Below, in pieces: positions 42,483 to 55,621 of a stretch of DNA of 64,000 bases. How positions within the stretch are numbered: the first letter of the stretch is position 1; each line of letters opens with the position of its first letter. The notes under the pieces are model-generated. The model did not search any database, had not been told where the DNA came from, and saw only the letters and a program-made list of their open reading frames with translations. The translations under genes were made by a program, and so were the position numbers. Origin of the DNA: Ficedula albicollis (lineage: Eukaryota > Chordata > Aves > Passeriformes > Muscicapidae); assembly GCF_000247815.1 (NCBI RefSeq), contig NC_021700.1, positions 18,547,541 to 18,611,540 on the forward strand. The letters are read 5' to 3'.

Positions 42483-42542
42483 GTAGAAGTTTCTGAAGTT
42501 CTTTTCAAAACCTGTAGAACTTTCTGAAGTTCTTTTCAAAAC
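42481..42542. repeat. tandem duplication, 2 x 31 bp
   Basis: CTGTAGAAGTTTCTGAAGTT at 42481 recurs at 42512 with one change (GAAG to GAAC). The unit ends CTTTTCAAAAC. It sits exactly at the right edge of the CR1 fragment. Confidence 0.95.
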
Positions 42543-43110
42543 ATTTCTTCTGCATATGGCTCCCTAAAGAACATCCTTGCTCTCCTATATATAATTTTCT
42601 TCTCAATTTTGGTTATACCTACAAACTCAACAGAAGGTTTCCTCTGTCTCAATATGCAGATTTATTATCTCTTCCTGATGAAGATGTTTGATATTACTGC
42701 CTCCAGCATTGCACTTGTGGTTGGCTGCCAGTTAAAAAGGAGAGTAGGAAAAAAATTACTTCATAGTACTGGAACCTAATTCTGACTATAATTAATATTT
42801 TTTCATCACCTTCTGAAGCCCTCCCATCTGCTTTTTTTTTCTTTTCTTATAGTGCTTCTGCCTCTTCAGGGCTTTGTTTTAGCTTCCATATTATAGTAGA
42901 TATCCAGAAAACCTCCCTCACCTGACATAGCAGATCTTATTCCCTGATTAAGCAGTTGTAACAAAGAGTCACACTGTTACACAACTCAGAAAGAGAGAAT
43001 TACACTAATATTACCTAGTTTTGCTACAGTGAAGGCATTGCCTTGGAAGTAAACATAAAGCTGATGCTTTCTGGAGTACTAATGAAGCTGAAAGCTTTCC
43101 ATCTAGAAGC
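42543..43110. other. non-coding stretch
   Basis: Pyrimidine-rich and AT-rich unique sequence between two CR1 fragments. The first part may be decayed CR1, but I cannot show it. No gene is seen. Confidence 0.45.
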
Positions 43111-43525
43111 ACAGAGTTATAGAATGGTTTGGGTTGGAAGTGACCTTAAAGATCATGTTTTTCAAGCCCCCCTGTCATGGGCAGGGATACCATCCATAAG
43201 CCCAGGCTACTCAAAGTTCCATCCAACCTGGCCCTCAACATTTCCAGGGAGGGGACATTCACAACATCTCTGGGCAAGCTGTTCCAGTGTCTCACCACCT
43301 TCAAACCAAATACATTACTTTTAAATAATCTAAATCTCTCCTCTTTCCATTTAAACACATTACCCTTCCTTCTGTTTACTGCAGTTGGTGATAAACAGTC
43401 ACTCCCCATCTCTCCTGTAGGCCCCCTTTAGGTACTGGAAGGTGTTCTAAGGTCTCCCTGAGCCTTCTCTTCTCCAGGCTAAACTATCCTTATTCTCTTG
43501 GCATGTCCTCAGAGAGGAGATGTTA
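43111..43525 (-). mobile_element. CR1 LINE, 3' fragment
   Basis: The left edge reads ACAGAGTTATAGAATGGTTTGGGTTGG, a typical reversed CR1 3' end. CCATCCAACCTGGCCCTCAA, TGGGCAAGCTGTTCCAGTG, GGCCCCCTTTAGGTACTGG and CTTCTCTTCTCCAGGCTAAA follow. On the minus strand a frame contains FGLKVVRHWNSLPRDVVN and PSLEMLRARLDGTLSSL, the CR1 ORF2 C-terminus. It is 5'-truncated and lacks RT and endonuclease. Confidence 0.92.
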
Positions 43526-46235
43526 GAAGCTTTATTTACTTTCAAAACAAGGTATTTTCCAGCATCATGCCAGCAGAGAAAGTTTTATTAAGAAGGATTT
43601 GCATGCTGGGAGCATGAACAGCAAGGAAATATATGCTTGAAAGTTTTGATTCAGTCTACCACTGCATGCATCTGTTTCAAGAATTGTTGTTAAAAACAAC
43701 GTAAGTGGTGTAATGCACAGACATGACAAGATATTTTCCAAGATTCTTGTTATTTCTCTTTATACATAACGTCGATCCAGACAACATCCTTTGCTTTTTT
43801 GAGAAATAATTTAGTTTGCCATAATCGTGAGGGGGATGGATGGAGGGGAAGGATAGGAAAGAAATGAAAGTTGTTGTTCTGGTCCCTGAATTAAATTAGT
43901 TGGCATAGAATGAAACCAAGTCTTAACAGCCTTTTCTTGAAGCCTGATCCTTTTGTCTTTCACACTTAAGCCTCTCATCATGAGCTGATGCAGAGAAGAA
44001 AGTTAAAGACCTGCTAATCCTCCCTTTAAGTTTTGTGCCAGGAGCAAGTATTATGGTATGCAAATCTGCACACAGCAGAAAATAGAGGAAAGATGGATCT
44101 CCAAGAAATTTCAGAGACATGAAGTGACAAAGAACATTTGGAAAACATGTTTGTCAGTGCAAGAAACTGATATCCAGAAAGTGCTCACAGGGACAAAGAT
44201 TAACAGAGGTTTCAGCCCAGAAGCAGTAAAATTTCATAATACAAGTGGCCAGTTCCACCTACATGTGTTACAAGAAAAAAATGGAACTTAAGAAATATTT
44301 TTAAAATACGCATTTCCAAAGGAAAAATTGTATATCATTATAATTGAAATTGTAATAACTTTGTATTGTTACATATCTTTACTTTGGATACAGTTAGGAA
44401 TCACAGAGACTCACTGACTTGAATTTACCATAAGCAATTCACAGCAAATATAAGACCAAGCTACTTCTTGTGGTATAGGAATGTAGTTTGGAGTGCTGTG
44501 GCCTACTGGTATTTTCCTAGTGACATTCTAATTCTTACACCAGGGATTTATGTTGGCCAGTACCAGAATAAAAAATGTAATTTCCCTCTACCTTGACTGA
44601 GAGGATCCTTTTGACCAGGGTTTCAAAATAGTTTTCTCAGTTTTGCAAAACTTAAAATGAATCCACAAAAAAACCATACCAAACCAAACCAAAACAAACC
44701 AAAACAAACCAAAACAAAAACACCATAACAAAACAAAACAAAACAAAACCCCAAACTAAAGCAAAAAAGCAAACAACAACAATAAAACTGATAAGAATAA
44801 AGACAATTTTATCATCTAACTATACCAGAAAACCAGGTAACATTTTCTTCTAGTTATAATGACGTGCAACTAAGGTTCAAACTAGTTTAACAATCCATCA
44901 TTTCATTAATATATATTAGAAAATCTTTACTGGCAGAAAAGAACTAGAACAATGCAATGGCTTCAACTATCTATGTATTTTGAGAAAGTAGGTCTAGTGG
45001 GAGTGATAAATTGGGAAGTTTTATTGTCAAAACAAATATCTGTATTTCTCTCCTGACGCTTATAAGCCCTGACTCTGATTGCCTCTTAGGTGAGTATATC
45101 TGGAGTATGCTTAGCTCATTACCCAGCTATCTGAAATACTAAGAACAAAACCCAGCACTGCTATTTTAGAACAAGAAAAGAAAACAGGGAAAAGAGAAGA
45201 AGGAAGGGATGGGGCCACAATCCAGGTGCTATCAAATTGTCTGGGTGTGCTTAAGAAAGGCAACGTACATTTTGTAGAATATAACATTCAGAAGTCAGCT
45301 TTCTAAAATACATATGTTGTGATTTCACCCCAGACAGCAGTCAAGACCAGACAACTGCTCACTCACTCCCCCATCAGCAGGATCAGGGACAGAGGGTAGA
45401 AGCTGGAAAAATTGTGATTTGAGGTACAGGCAATGTAATAGGGAAACCAAAAGCCCTGCACACAATCAGAGTAAAAAAGGGAATGAATTCAGTGCTTTCT
45501 GTGGGCAGGCAGGTGTTCAGCCATCTCCAGGAGAGGATATTTCACCTGCAAAAGTAATATCTTGCAAGCTATCTAGCATAATTTTTATCATACTGGTTAA
45601 CTAATTCAGTTAAAAAGTGCTGCAGTTACTTATTTAAGGCTTGCCACTCAGCTGATTTAGCTTTCTATGAAAATATTAAAATTCCATTCCCATACAAGGA
45701 ACCATAGGCATGTAAAAGGAATGGAAAAACCTCACGTAACAGATATCCCATACGATTTAGCACACACAGTCCAATGTGAAAGGATTTTTTTCAGGATTAA
45801 GATAGTTAAAATCGCTATTTAAATTAGTAAATTAATTTTTAGTCATGTATGCCGCATAGGACATGACTCTTCTGTATTATTACATAAGATCTGTATTTAG
45901 TGCAGAGCCAAGAAGAGAAGCTGCTCACAGCAACAGCTTTAAGATCACTCTGGTAATATGCTGACTGCATAGGACTTAGCAAATCTACTTCTTCTCCTTT
46001 AGAATGGTGATGATTCAAAGTACTAGGTTAACAACACCTTGAAAGAAACCTACAGCCACCAGTAGGTAAACCTAAAGTTTTCCATACTATCAGTCAAGTT
46101 ACCCCAGCCAAGTGTAGGACATATTTCTACTAAAGAAAAACATGTTTGTCAGAACTGTAAAGTGTGGCACATGCCTCTGGCTCCAGCTCAAATATTAGTT
46201 TACTTGCTCGATGAGGCTTAAAGGGAAGGCAGGCA
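43526..46235. other. non-coding stretch with one simple repeat
   Basis: Unique AT-rich DNA. No gene is recognised. The AAACC/AAAAC tract at 44664-44757 is listed separately. The right end becomes G/A-rich (GGGAAGGCAGGCAGG) as it enters the hexanucleotide array. Confidence 0.5.
44664..44757. repeat. imperfect AAACC/AAAAC simple repeat
   Basis: Runs of AAACC, AAAAC and AACC with interruptions, ending in a purer AAAAC block at about 44728-44750. Interrupted units suggest an old microsatellite, in contrast to the perfect arrays elsewhere in the window. Confidence 0.85.
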
Positions 46236-47127
46236 GGAGGAGAAGGAGAAGGAGAAGGAGAAGGAGAAGGAGAAGGAGAAGGAGAAGGAGAAGGAGAAGG
46301 AGAAGGAGAAGGAGAAGGAGAAGGAGAAGGAGAAGGAGAAGGAGAAGGAGAAGGAGAAGGAGAAGGAGAAGGAGAAGGAGAAGGAGAAGGAGAAGGAGAA
46401 GGAGAAGGAGAAGGAGAAGGAGAAGGAGAAGGAGAAGGAGAAGGAGAAGGAGAAGGAGAAGGAGAAGGAGAAGGAGAAGGAGAAGGAGAAGGAGAAGGAG
46501 AAGGAGAAGGAGAAGGAGAAGGAGAAGGAGAAGGAGAAGGAGAAGGAGAAGGAGAAGGAGAAGGAGAAGGAGAAGGAGAAGGAGAAGGAGAAGGAGAAGG
46601 AGAAGGAGAAGGAGAAGGAGAAGGAGAAGGAGAAGGAGAAGGAGAAGGAGAAGGAGAAGGAGAAGGAGAAGGAGAAGGAGAAGGAGAAGGAGAAGGAGAA
46701 GGAGAAGGAGAAGGAGAAGGAGAAGGAGAAGGAGAAGGAGAAGGAGAAGGAGAAGGAGAAGGAGAAGGAGAAGGAGAAGGAGAAGGAGAAGGAGAAGGAG
46801 AAGGAGAAGGAGAAGGAGAAGGAGAAGGAGAAGGAGAAGGAGAAGGAGAAGGAGAAGGAGAAGGAGAAGGAGAAGGAGAAGGAGAAGGAGAAGGAGAAGG
46901 AGAAGGAGAAGGAGAAGGAGAAGGAGAAGGAGAAGGAGAAGGAGAAGGAGAAGGAGAAGGAGAAGGAGAAGGAGAAGGAGAAGGAGAAGGAGAAGGAGAA
47001 GGAGAAGGAGAAGGAGAAGGAGAAGGAGAAGGAGAAGGAGAAGGAGAAGGAGAAGGAGAAGGAGAAGGAGAAGGAGAAGGAGAAGGAGAAGGAAAAGGAA
47101 AAGGAAAAGGAAAAGGAAAAGGAAAAG
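46236..47127. repeat. homopurine hexanucleotide array (GGAGAA)142 with GGAAAA tail
   Basis: From 46239 to 47090 the sequence is 852 bases of perfect GGAGAA, 142 units. It is followed by six GGAAAA-type units to 47127. One strand is entirely purine, so the tract could form triplex (H-DNA) structures. The poly-Arg frame across it is a translation of the repeat and not a gene. The array boundary is sharp on both sides. Confidence 0.95.
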
Positions 47128-50100
47128 TTTAATGGTTTTCTATGTTATTGATATAAAGTAAGAATTATCAGATATGGCTTAATGATTTTGCTCCAGGCAA
47201 ACATTATTTCTATATAATGTTTTCCTGAACTAGGGGATTTCTTTTGGGGGAGGTCTGCTATGTATGGTTTCAGCACTGCCTGTTGTAATGGATTGTGTAG
47301 TAGGGAAGAGAAAGCAGCATCTTGAAATACCACCATGTCTATAGCACAAACCTCTGCTACTTCCAACTCCTTGAACTACACTAAATATTAAATCTCTACT
47401 ATTTAGTAAATTACTTTTTTTTACTAAACTAGCATTAATATTAGTAAACAGTATATCTCTACTAGAGGCATGTCATCAATTCAGGGTGTTATATAAGGCA
47501 GAATTTAAACAGGCTTATTCTTCTGTGCAAGTTCCAGAATTTCTGTTTCCAAATGAAGTTCTGTAGGAGTTAGAAATTTTGGTTATTTAAGAAGGGTGCC
47601 CATGGACAGAGGAATGAAAGGCAATGTAAGCTGAGGTACAGTATAATTTCTTTTTCTTTGATGTTGCTGAAACAACCACAATTATTAATAGATCTTTTCA
47701 AAAATGTCTTTAAGTCTGACCTCTTTTTAAACATCCTCCCTCTTAGCCAGTTTTGGGTTAAGGCTGATGCAATAATTTAGGACCTTCTCTAAGCCACACA
47801 GGATTTCTCAGTAGGAATGGGGAAAAAGAAGAGCCACCAGACCATTTCTCAATACATTCCCTCTTACTGCAGCTGAATTTTTAGCAGTAAAGAGCAGTCC
47901 TGGCAGCTCTTGACATAAGCTTATTCCTGAGAGACAGAGAAAAGAAAAAGGAGATAGTTTTTTTTAATTCTCAGAGAGCTGAGTGGAATAGCTGTTACAC
48001 TGTTCTCTTCTCACCCATCAGTGTGGGAAAGTCAGATCTTTACTTAACCATTCCCTCTGACACATAAACACTCCCTCTTACATAATATACATATATAACA
48101 TTAATGAACTGTTTAATTTAAAACTAATTGAGTCTTGCCCTCTGTTAGCCCTGTGGAGTATCAAATAACAAACCTGGCCTGACCTTTTTTTAAAACCAGG
48201 TTTGTTATTTGTGACAGCAAAGGGAAAAGGTTTACATTAGTTTGGAAACACTCCATGATTATGTGTGGAATGGTTCTGGCAGCATCCTGTTCCTTATTTG
48301 ATCACCCATTTTTGGCTACCCCTTCAAGAAATGTGAAACAGGATTAATTTTCCTGACTATAAATGTCTACACTGTAGCCACCTACATCAGAGCTAGTCAT
48401 CTGGAGTCCTTGTGCAGTGGGAGGAAAGAAACAGCGACTTATAAAATGCAGTCTTGCTTATTTTAGACATCTCTTTTAGAATGAGATGAATCACTCTCTG
48501 CATGCATTTATTTTTCTTCATTTGCTAGAAGAGCTGTGAGATCACAAAGACAACTACACTGTAGATTTCTGAAGATGAAGTGAATCCCATCCACTGTTAT
48601 TATGACAGTCCTTTGTACATAGCAGTTTGTGTTCTAATAATTTTTTATTTCTTTCTGATGTAATGTTTTAAAATTCTTCTGAAGTTTATTAATTGTAAAT
48701 ACTTTTGATTATGTGTTTAAATGTAGTTAACATACTGAAATGTTGTGCAAACTCTGTGAGGAAATCAATGTTCCCTTCTCCACTTTGAAGAATTGTAATC
48801 CTTCAGCTAGGCAAGGATAGCTTAAGCAATGCAACCAGCTAAGGATATATGCAATTATCTCAATATAAAGAGCTCATGTCTTTTATTATAGACCAAGAAT
48901 GGAAACAATAATCATCCATTGAAATAAGGCATTATTACATTCGGAAATTCTATTAAATTTACCTGGTATTTATTACATATAATTATATATATGTTATTAT
49001 GTATTTATTTACTATGCATATTAAAGCTACAAATTCTCCCGGTGTTACATGTTTAAGAAGATCAAGCCTTAAGAGCAACATATTTTAACAGCACCCTTGA
49101 GCATTTCATACCTCTGAACTTCCCTAACTTTTGGTGTCAACAATGCAGAGTTCCTTCTCCAAGTGAGCAGACGTTCCTTGTACTGATTGGAGGGCGATGA
49201 ATTTTAACATTCTAAGAAACAACTCATCTGATCCATTTTACACATGTACCTTGAACTGAATCATGCACTGAAAATGTCTGTTTCTTTTCACTGGCTGTAG
49301 TCTTACAAAAACTTACAGTGCTGTACATTTCTTTCTTACATATGTCTGATTTTTTGCAAATTAATCCCACCTCTCTGTTTTCCACAGTCTTTGTCTTTTT
49401 GACCTTGTCACTGTTCATGAAAAATTACCACAGTGGGAGTACTCGCACAGGTGTACCCATATCAATTTTTTAGGGGGACAGCTTCTGGCATGATTTTGAC
49501 TCATGCCAAACAGAAATCTTCCAAAGACGTGAGAACTGAGCACTGTTCTCCAAAGGCAGTTTGAATGCAGCAGCCTCATTTTGAAGCCTAAGAGGCTTCA
49601 AGCCATGGAAGCCATGTGACGCTTGTACCTTTGAGGCTAGAGAGCTCTGTCTTCAGGTACTTTGGCAACAAGGTCACTGTGCTATCAGGGCACAGGTTGA
49701 AGAGCTGCTTTCAGCCAAGTTTGATACCTAATCACTTCTCTGCCAAAGATGAAAGTTCTGTGTGCTAGGGTGCTCACTGCACACAATACAAAGGAATAAG
49801 CTCAACTTTTCAATGTGGTGGAGTGGTGTATTTTGGTCTGTGACAAGCTTATCATTTATGGCATTAATAAATGCTTTTTATGAAGCTTGATGAAATGCAT
49901 TGTCAGATTTTAAGCTAACATGTTTCAAAAATGTCATTATGCCTGAGACTAACCTAACAACTATAATTATTTATTTTACTGCTGGTATTTCTAAAAGAAA
50001 ATAGAAAACTTTTGCATGTTAACATTGTTCCGCTCAAGTTTTCTAATTGCATCTTGAGAAGACCTGCACAAGCATGTATTGATTGACATCTGCTCTTACA

Positions 50101-52450
50101 AAACTTAAAATTTCTGTCAACTTCTGTTCCCACTTTTCACATTTAGAGTTGTAGAGGAGTCTATCATGGAGTAATCCCTGCCCCACACCTATTCCTGATT
50201 TTATACCTCAAGAACTAAACACCAGCCTACAGACTTCCTGGCAAGTAGCCCCAGAATTTGTGCCTGTCTTTGCTGGCACAAGTGCTGAGATCTCCAATAG
50301 GGAAGTTTTTAAATATGAAGGTGCAAACCATGAATATAGCTAGAAATTACATCTGTTGAGGTGAAACATTAAATGTTGGAAAATGCATGCCTGTACTTAT
50401 TAAGAAAATGGGAATAAAGTAGAGCTGTCTGCACTCGCTAGTTTTGCTAGTACAACTGGGCTTGTTAATTCTTCCAAGTTTACTGGCCAACAAAAGCAGT
50501 TGCAAATTTTTATAGCTGCAAGAACTCATTACAGAAAACAAGTTAGCTGTCCTAATTATGCACAATTAGTAGTGGTGTAGCTCTGCCTTAGAGCAGAAAG
50601 CAGAATTGCTGTTTAGTTTTTTTCCCAAAAGCTAGTGACATTATTGTAAACTCTTCACATGGACATTATGTTCCTAAACCAGAAAATTCTTGTACTGTGT
50701 AGGATGCCTACCCCTGTGGGACTTAGATTCCCATCCTTTAGGCCATAGCATATACAGACCTTTGAAATAAAACCACATCACACATATATCAGTTAATTTC
50801 TTTAGCAATCCTGTCTATGCTTCAAATTCTATAATAACTCCATGGCCTGAATAAATAAGGCTTTTATTCATTTTTCAGACTGGGAAGTAGAAGACATTTT
50901 AATACTACAAAATTTTCCCATAAACTGCACAATCCAAGGTGTTAATAAGGCCAAGACAGAGACCTATTTCTCAGGTGATAAAAAAGGAAAGGATGCAATG
51001 TCAAATATGCACCTTCTGTTCAAGAGTACATTCATAAATGGTTCAGATAGAACCCGTCCAACCAGTTGAACAACTGTGAACCATTCAACAGTGAAGAACT
51101 CTTGTTCTGATAGCAGTTATCATAAATCATGTCATGATAAAAGGAAGCTACACTTAATAGCTTAGTCCAAAATTGTCACATCAAGATCCTACTAGGCTGT
51201 TTTGTGGCATAACCATCAGCTTGTAAATGAATAAAGAGAAAAAGGAGAGGGGAGAACACAAGGCAAATATTTTTTCTCCATAACTCTTCAAGGTTCACTG
51301 TAAAGCAGCTTTAGGAATGAGGTATTTCATACATGTGTTTCTTGTATCAAACTCTTCTAAAAATTTTTATGCCAATTTCTCCTACAATGCAATCACAGGT
51401 GGCCTCTCCTGGTCTACACTAATCTATGGGCAGGACAGTCTATTTTTTGGCATAAATAACTCTGATTTCGTGAATGAAAAGCTTTGATGACAAACAGAAA
51501 TTTTCTTTTATGATGGCATCTAAGCCTGTTGAGGATTTCTGTTGTGCCAGTTAGGACATCAGATTTAAAAGCAGACCAAGACAAAGACTGAGCCAGCTTT
51601 TCCGTTTAAAAAATGTATCTCGAATTACTCACTGCTTCCTGAAATAGTTTGTGTATAATTGGCTAGTTTTTGCCCAGAGCTGTCATTTTACTTCAGGGTT
51701 TCAGCAGAGACTACCTTTAATTGTGTTTTAAATTAGAGAAAGCTGAAGGAAAAAAAACCAAACAACAGACCACTACTTATACAGTAATACATTGTCATAC
51801 TCATCAAAGGTCTTTGAGAAATAGAAATATTCTGGGAGAAAAAAAAGTAGTCTTGAGCAAAGGAAAAGTCTTGAAAACTATTTTTAGAAAAACTGATGGT
51901 GATGTTACTGAGTTATACATTGTTCAAAATTATATTTTGGGAATTATTTGGGTTTTATCACCTTTTTACCCAAGCTGGAACTGCATGTGTACGTGCGGTT
52001 AAAATAGCTGATGGGAATATCTCCAAGGATGCACTAAATGAAACCAAAATCAGGAAGTAAAAACATCCGTGTTTGCTGCCTGTGTTCTTTTCTCTCACAG
52101 TGTTCAGGGTGGAATTTGCATTAACTTGTATTCTGAAGGCTATAAACCAGCAGACAGTAAAATTATGATGTAATTGTCATGAACATATATTACGGATCCT
52201 GGTTTTTGCCATGAGTATTATCACAAGCAAGTTTTTATATGACACACAACTGTTCATTTAAGCTCTCATACAGCACAACTGCATCTTTGATTAATTCATG
52301 AGCATCCTAGCTGAAAGTTTACCCAAAGAGTCTAACAAAACAGGCTTAGTATAGGAGTGCAAATATTTAAGTTAGAGAATCTAACTTAGAATTGTAGGAC
52401 CTGTATGTGGCATCCTGCTGCAATTGTGTGTGCAATTTCCCTCCTACTGA
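47128..52450. other. long unique non-coding stretch
   Basis: About 5.3 kb of AT-rich unique DNA with no gene or defined transposon. It includes the 16-bp hairpin at 48162-48211, an AT-rich tract at about 48960-49020, and a small palindrome TTGAAGCC...GGCTTCAA at 49581-49601. Open frames are under 100 residues. Confidence 0.55.
48162..48211. repeat. perfect inverted repeat, 16-bp arms, 18-base loop
   Basis: The left arm CAAATAACAAACCTGG (48162-48177) is the exact reverse complement of CCAGGTTTGTTATTTG (48196-48211). The loop is 48178-48195 with a T7 run and A4. Sequence outside the arms does not pair. It could be a short foldback insertion, a structured transcript element or the remnant of a larger palindrome. 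I see no target site duplication that would prove insertion. Confidence 0.92.
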
Positions 52451-53115
52451 AATCATAGAATCATAGAGTGGCCTATGTTGGAAGGGACCTCACTGATCAT
52501 CTCTTTCCAATTGCCCTGTCAAGGGCAGGGATACCTTCTATTAGACCAGATTACTCAAATTCCCATTCAACCTGGCATTGAACACCTCCAAAGAGAGGGC
52601 ATTCACAACCTCTCTGGACAGCCTGTTCCAGTGCTTCACCACCAGAGGGCATTCACAACCCCTCTGGACAGCCTGTTCCAGTGCTTCACCACACTCACTA
52701 AAGTAAAGAATTCCTTCCTAAAGTTTAAACTAAATCTACATCCCTCCAGTTTCAGTCCATACCCGCTTGTCCTGTTTCTACACATCCTTGTAAAAAGTCT
52801 CTCTCTGGCTTTGTTGCAGGCCCCCTTTAGGTACTGGAGTGTGAGATAAAATCTCCTTGGACCCTTCTCTTTTCCAAGCTGTATTTCACCCATTTTTTTC
52901 ATAAGAGAGGTGTTCTAGCCCTCTGATCATCTTGGTGGCCCTCCTCAGGACTTACTCCATGTCCTTCTTGTGTTGGGGATCCCAGAGCTGGATGTATCAC
53001 TCTCGGTGGGGTCTTACTGGAATTGAGTATGAGGGGAGATCACCTCCCTTATGCTGCTGATCAGACTTTGATGAAGCCCAGTATATGATTGGTTTGCTTT
53101 GCTGTTTCCCACCCA
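52451..53115 (-). mobile_element. CR1 LINE, 3' fragment
   Basis: The left edge AATCATAGAATCATAGAGTGG is the reversed CR1 3' octamer end. GTTGGAAGGGACCTCACTGA, GCCTGTTCCAGTGCTTCACC, GGCCCCCTTTAGGTACTGG, CTTCTTGTGTTGGGGATCCC and GGTGGGGTCTTACTGG follow, extending to the ATGATTGGTTTGCTTTGCTG block near 53100. A minus-strand frame includes TLVSVVKHWNRLSRGVVNAL. It is less diverged than the 42-kb copy. The 5' boundary is approximate. Confidence 0.92.
52594..52693. repeat. tandem duplication, 2 x 50 bp, within CR1
   Basis: AGAGGGCATTCACAACC occurs at 52594 and 52644. The 50-bp units differ by one internal base (CTCTCTGG versus CCCTCTGG) and at the last position. The duplicated piece encodes the HWNRL segment of ORF2, which occurs once in normal CR1. 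Confidence 0.95.
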
Positions 53116-55621
53116 TTAGAGCAGAATATAATGAAGCTGAGGGATTTAAAACCCCCCACTCTCCAATTAAGTTTCTTGGAATAGAAAAAAATGTCTCCAA
53201 ACACTGAAACGATATTTGAAGCTATAATAACAATGCAAATCCTATTGCCCTAAAAGAAACAAAGTCAGAAAACAAGATCCTACAGGTTTAGCCTGCATAA
53301 ACCTGTCTCTAGCCTTTCACACATTTATGTTCTATGGGAAAATTCTTCTGAGCATGGACAGGTGATTATCTGTCTTGGAATACAGACACAGCCTTGTTGA
53401 TTAAATTTCTAACAAAACATCCTTTTGCTCCCAACTCCCTCTATTAAAGATAGTTGCTCTAACCTTTTCTGGAGTCCTGTCTTTTCTGTCCCCAAAACCC
53501 TAAAAGTGTTCCTAATATCAGAGACCAGTGACAAAGAAGAAAACAGAGGCTCCTTCTAGAAACAAATCCCAGTCATTTAACCTGAAGCAATTTGTGATAT
53601 TAAGAATTAGTTTGTCCCCCTGCAATATGTGTGTATTTGTAACACATTGAGGTGATGGCCTGGCATATAACTTTTTTTTTTATTTACTTCTAATTTGGCC
53701 TGTCCTCCTTATTAAATCCTGTATAAATGGAATAATTGTGTTTTTCAAGCACAATCATAAGAAATGCAATCACAGAGCATACATGTTGCTTTGGAAGAAG
53801 ATGAAATTCACTCATGAAATTCAGGGTTTAGATGAAAGATTTGGAAGTAAATATGTAGATATTTCTGCCAGAAGTCTTCTAAATGGAAAATGATGGGAAC
53901 TATTCATCTGTTAAATATCCCAGTCTCAATCCTCAGTCTTGACAAATAGAAGTGCATCATAAAGTGACTGACACCTGAGCAGGCTGTGAATATTTTCAGA
54001 GACCAATGTGAGATCTTGAGAAGAATGTGAGATTCTTCATGCAGGAAAATCCATTTTTAAAGTTTCTTTACCCTAGCTTCAGTCACTGCAGTGACTGTGA
54101 AGCAGACTGAGCTCTGAGCTAGATTAGAAGATATTTACAGATTCCCACATAAAACCAGTGCAGCAAGTTTGTAAAAGAGATCTTTCATTTCGTTGCTTGT
54201 AATACACCCAATATGATAGAAGCAGCTTGTCTTGCTCCTATATGGGATCACTTCAAGTACATATACAGAAATTTCATTTTAAGAACCTCTTTTTAGGTGG
54301 AAGGATCTGTCTTCCTGCTTCAGTACTAATTGAAAAATGTCATGATCATCCCATAGAATCTGAATTAAAAAGAGAATTTGGCCAGATCAGTTTTCTGTCT
54401 CATAACACACCCAAAGTATGCACAGATGCCTCAGGCTTGCACACACCCTGGTCTGGTTTATTGTTGTAATTAAACACTAGACCTGTCTACGCTTTTTTAT
54501 TATTTATTTGTTTTTATTGAAGTTTTTTAAAAACAAGCAGTATTAAACTTTAGTTTGCAGTTTCAGATATCCCCAGTCTCAACATTGTAAAGCAACATCA
54601 TAATGCCGTAGAGGTGAGTGTAAAAGAAAAGTGCAGACAGAATCTAGAGGCTCTCCTGGACCTGAAAAAGAGGGAAGAAATAAAATACAGCGTCCGTGCA
54701 CTTAGTTGACAGTGGCTAATTTTCTGTCTGGAAAATAGCTGCAGTAGAACTTACAAATGGAAATAAAGATAATTAAATTCCCTATGCACTCCAAGAGAGT
54801 TCTGACCAGTTTCACAGGGCTTGTTTCCAACTCTCACAATGTATGGAACAGCTACAAATGCAACACAGTACTTTCTAGTAAAGTATGTGCCCATATAAGC
54901 TTAAAATGCATCGAACTCCTTTCAATTATTATTCAGTAATACTTAATTGAAAAAAAAGATCAAAAATTTTATTTTTTCAATGTTAATGGCACATCTGGGT
55001 TCCTATTCACAATGCCAGAAAGACACTGCTTGGGGAGGGATCTCTAAGCCTTACTTTAACACCCAAAAAGCACTCTGATATGCATTTGAACTGAGAATTT
55101 TATATACAGAATGATGCAGAAAACTTTAATTAAAAGTGTAGTATAAGAACAACTGCCTTGGTTTAGACAAATGTCACTCTAATCTTGTATCCTTTTTCAT
55201 GCAGTGATGCTGAGAGAATGGCTACCAAACCTAAGAATATGGTAAATGTACTGTGGCAGTTCACATCGTGCTCCCCAGTTCCAGTTTAAGGGACTGCCAA
55301 TTCAGAGCTGTTTGTCCTCACAACTAATAACTTCTTGTGGATTATTTTCTGTTATCTCTAACTGGTTTCTGAAATCATGGAATCTTTCAGCAATTTCAGT
55401 GTCTTACAGCACCAAACTGCACAGATTAGCTACATGTTATATGGACAACTATACACTTTTCTTGTTTTGAGGGTTCCATCTGATAGGGGTTTTCTTGCCA
55501 TCTTATTGGCAGCTGTGATTTTATAAACACATATATCTTCCTTCAAATGTCTTGTTCCCAGGTCAAATACTGATATACAATATATGTACGGGGTTTCTTG
55601 CTTGCTTTCCTTCTGTTTGCC
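53116..55621. other. non-coding stretch
   Basis: Unique AT-rich DNA with no gene or repeat I can support. The frame at about 54227-54469 (80 residues) has no recognisable domain. Confidence 0.5.

Noticed and set aside
46211..47161. 316-residue poly-Arg frame
   Set aside because: It is the reading of the AGGAGA hexamer in one phase. No natural poly-Arg protein of this kind is expected, and the flanks carry no exon signals.
49581..49601. Palindrome TTGAAGCC...GGCTTCAA
   Set aside because: 8-bp arms with a 5-base spacer are expected by chance several times in 64 kb.
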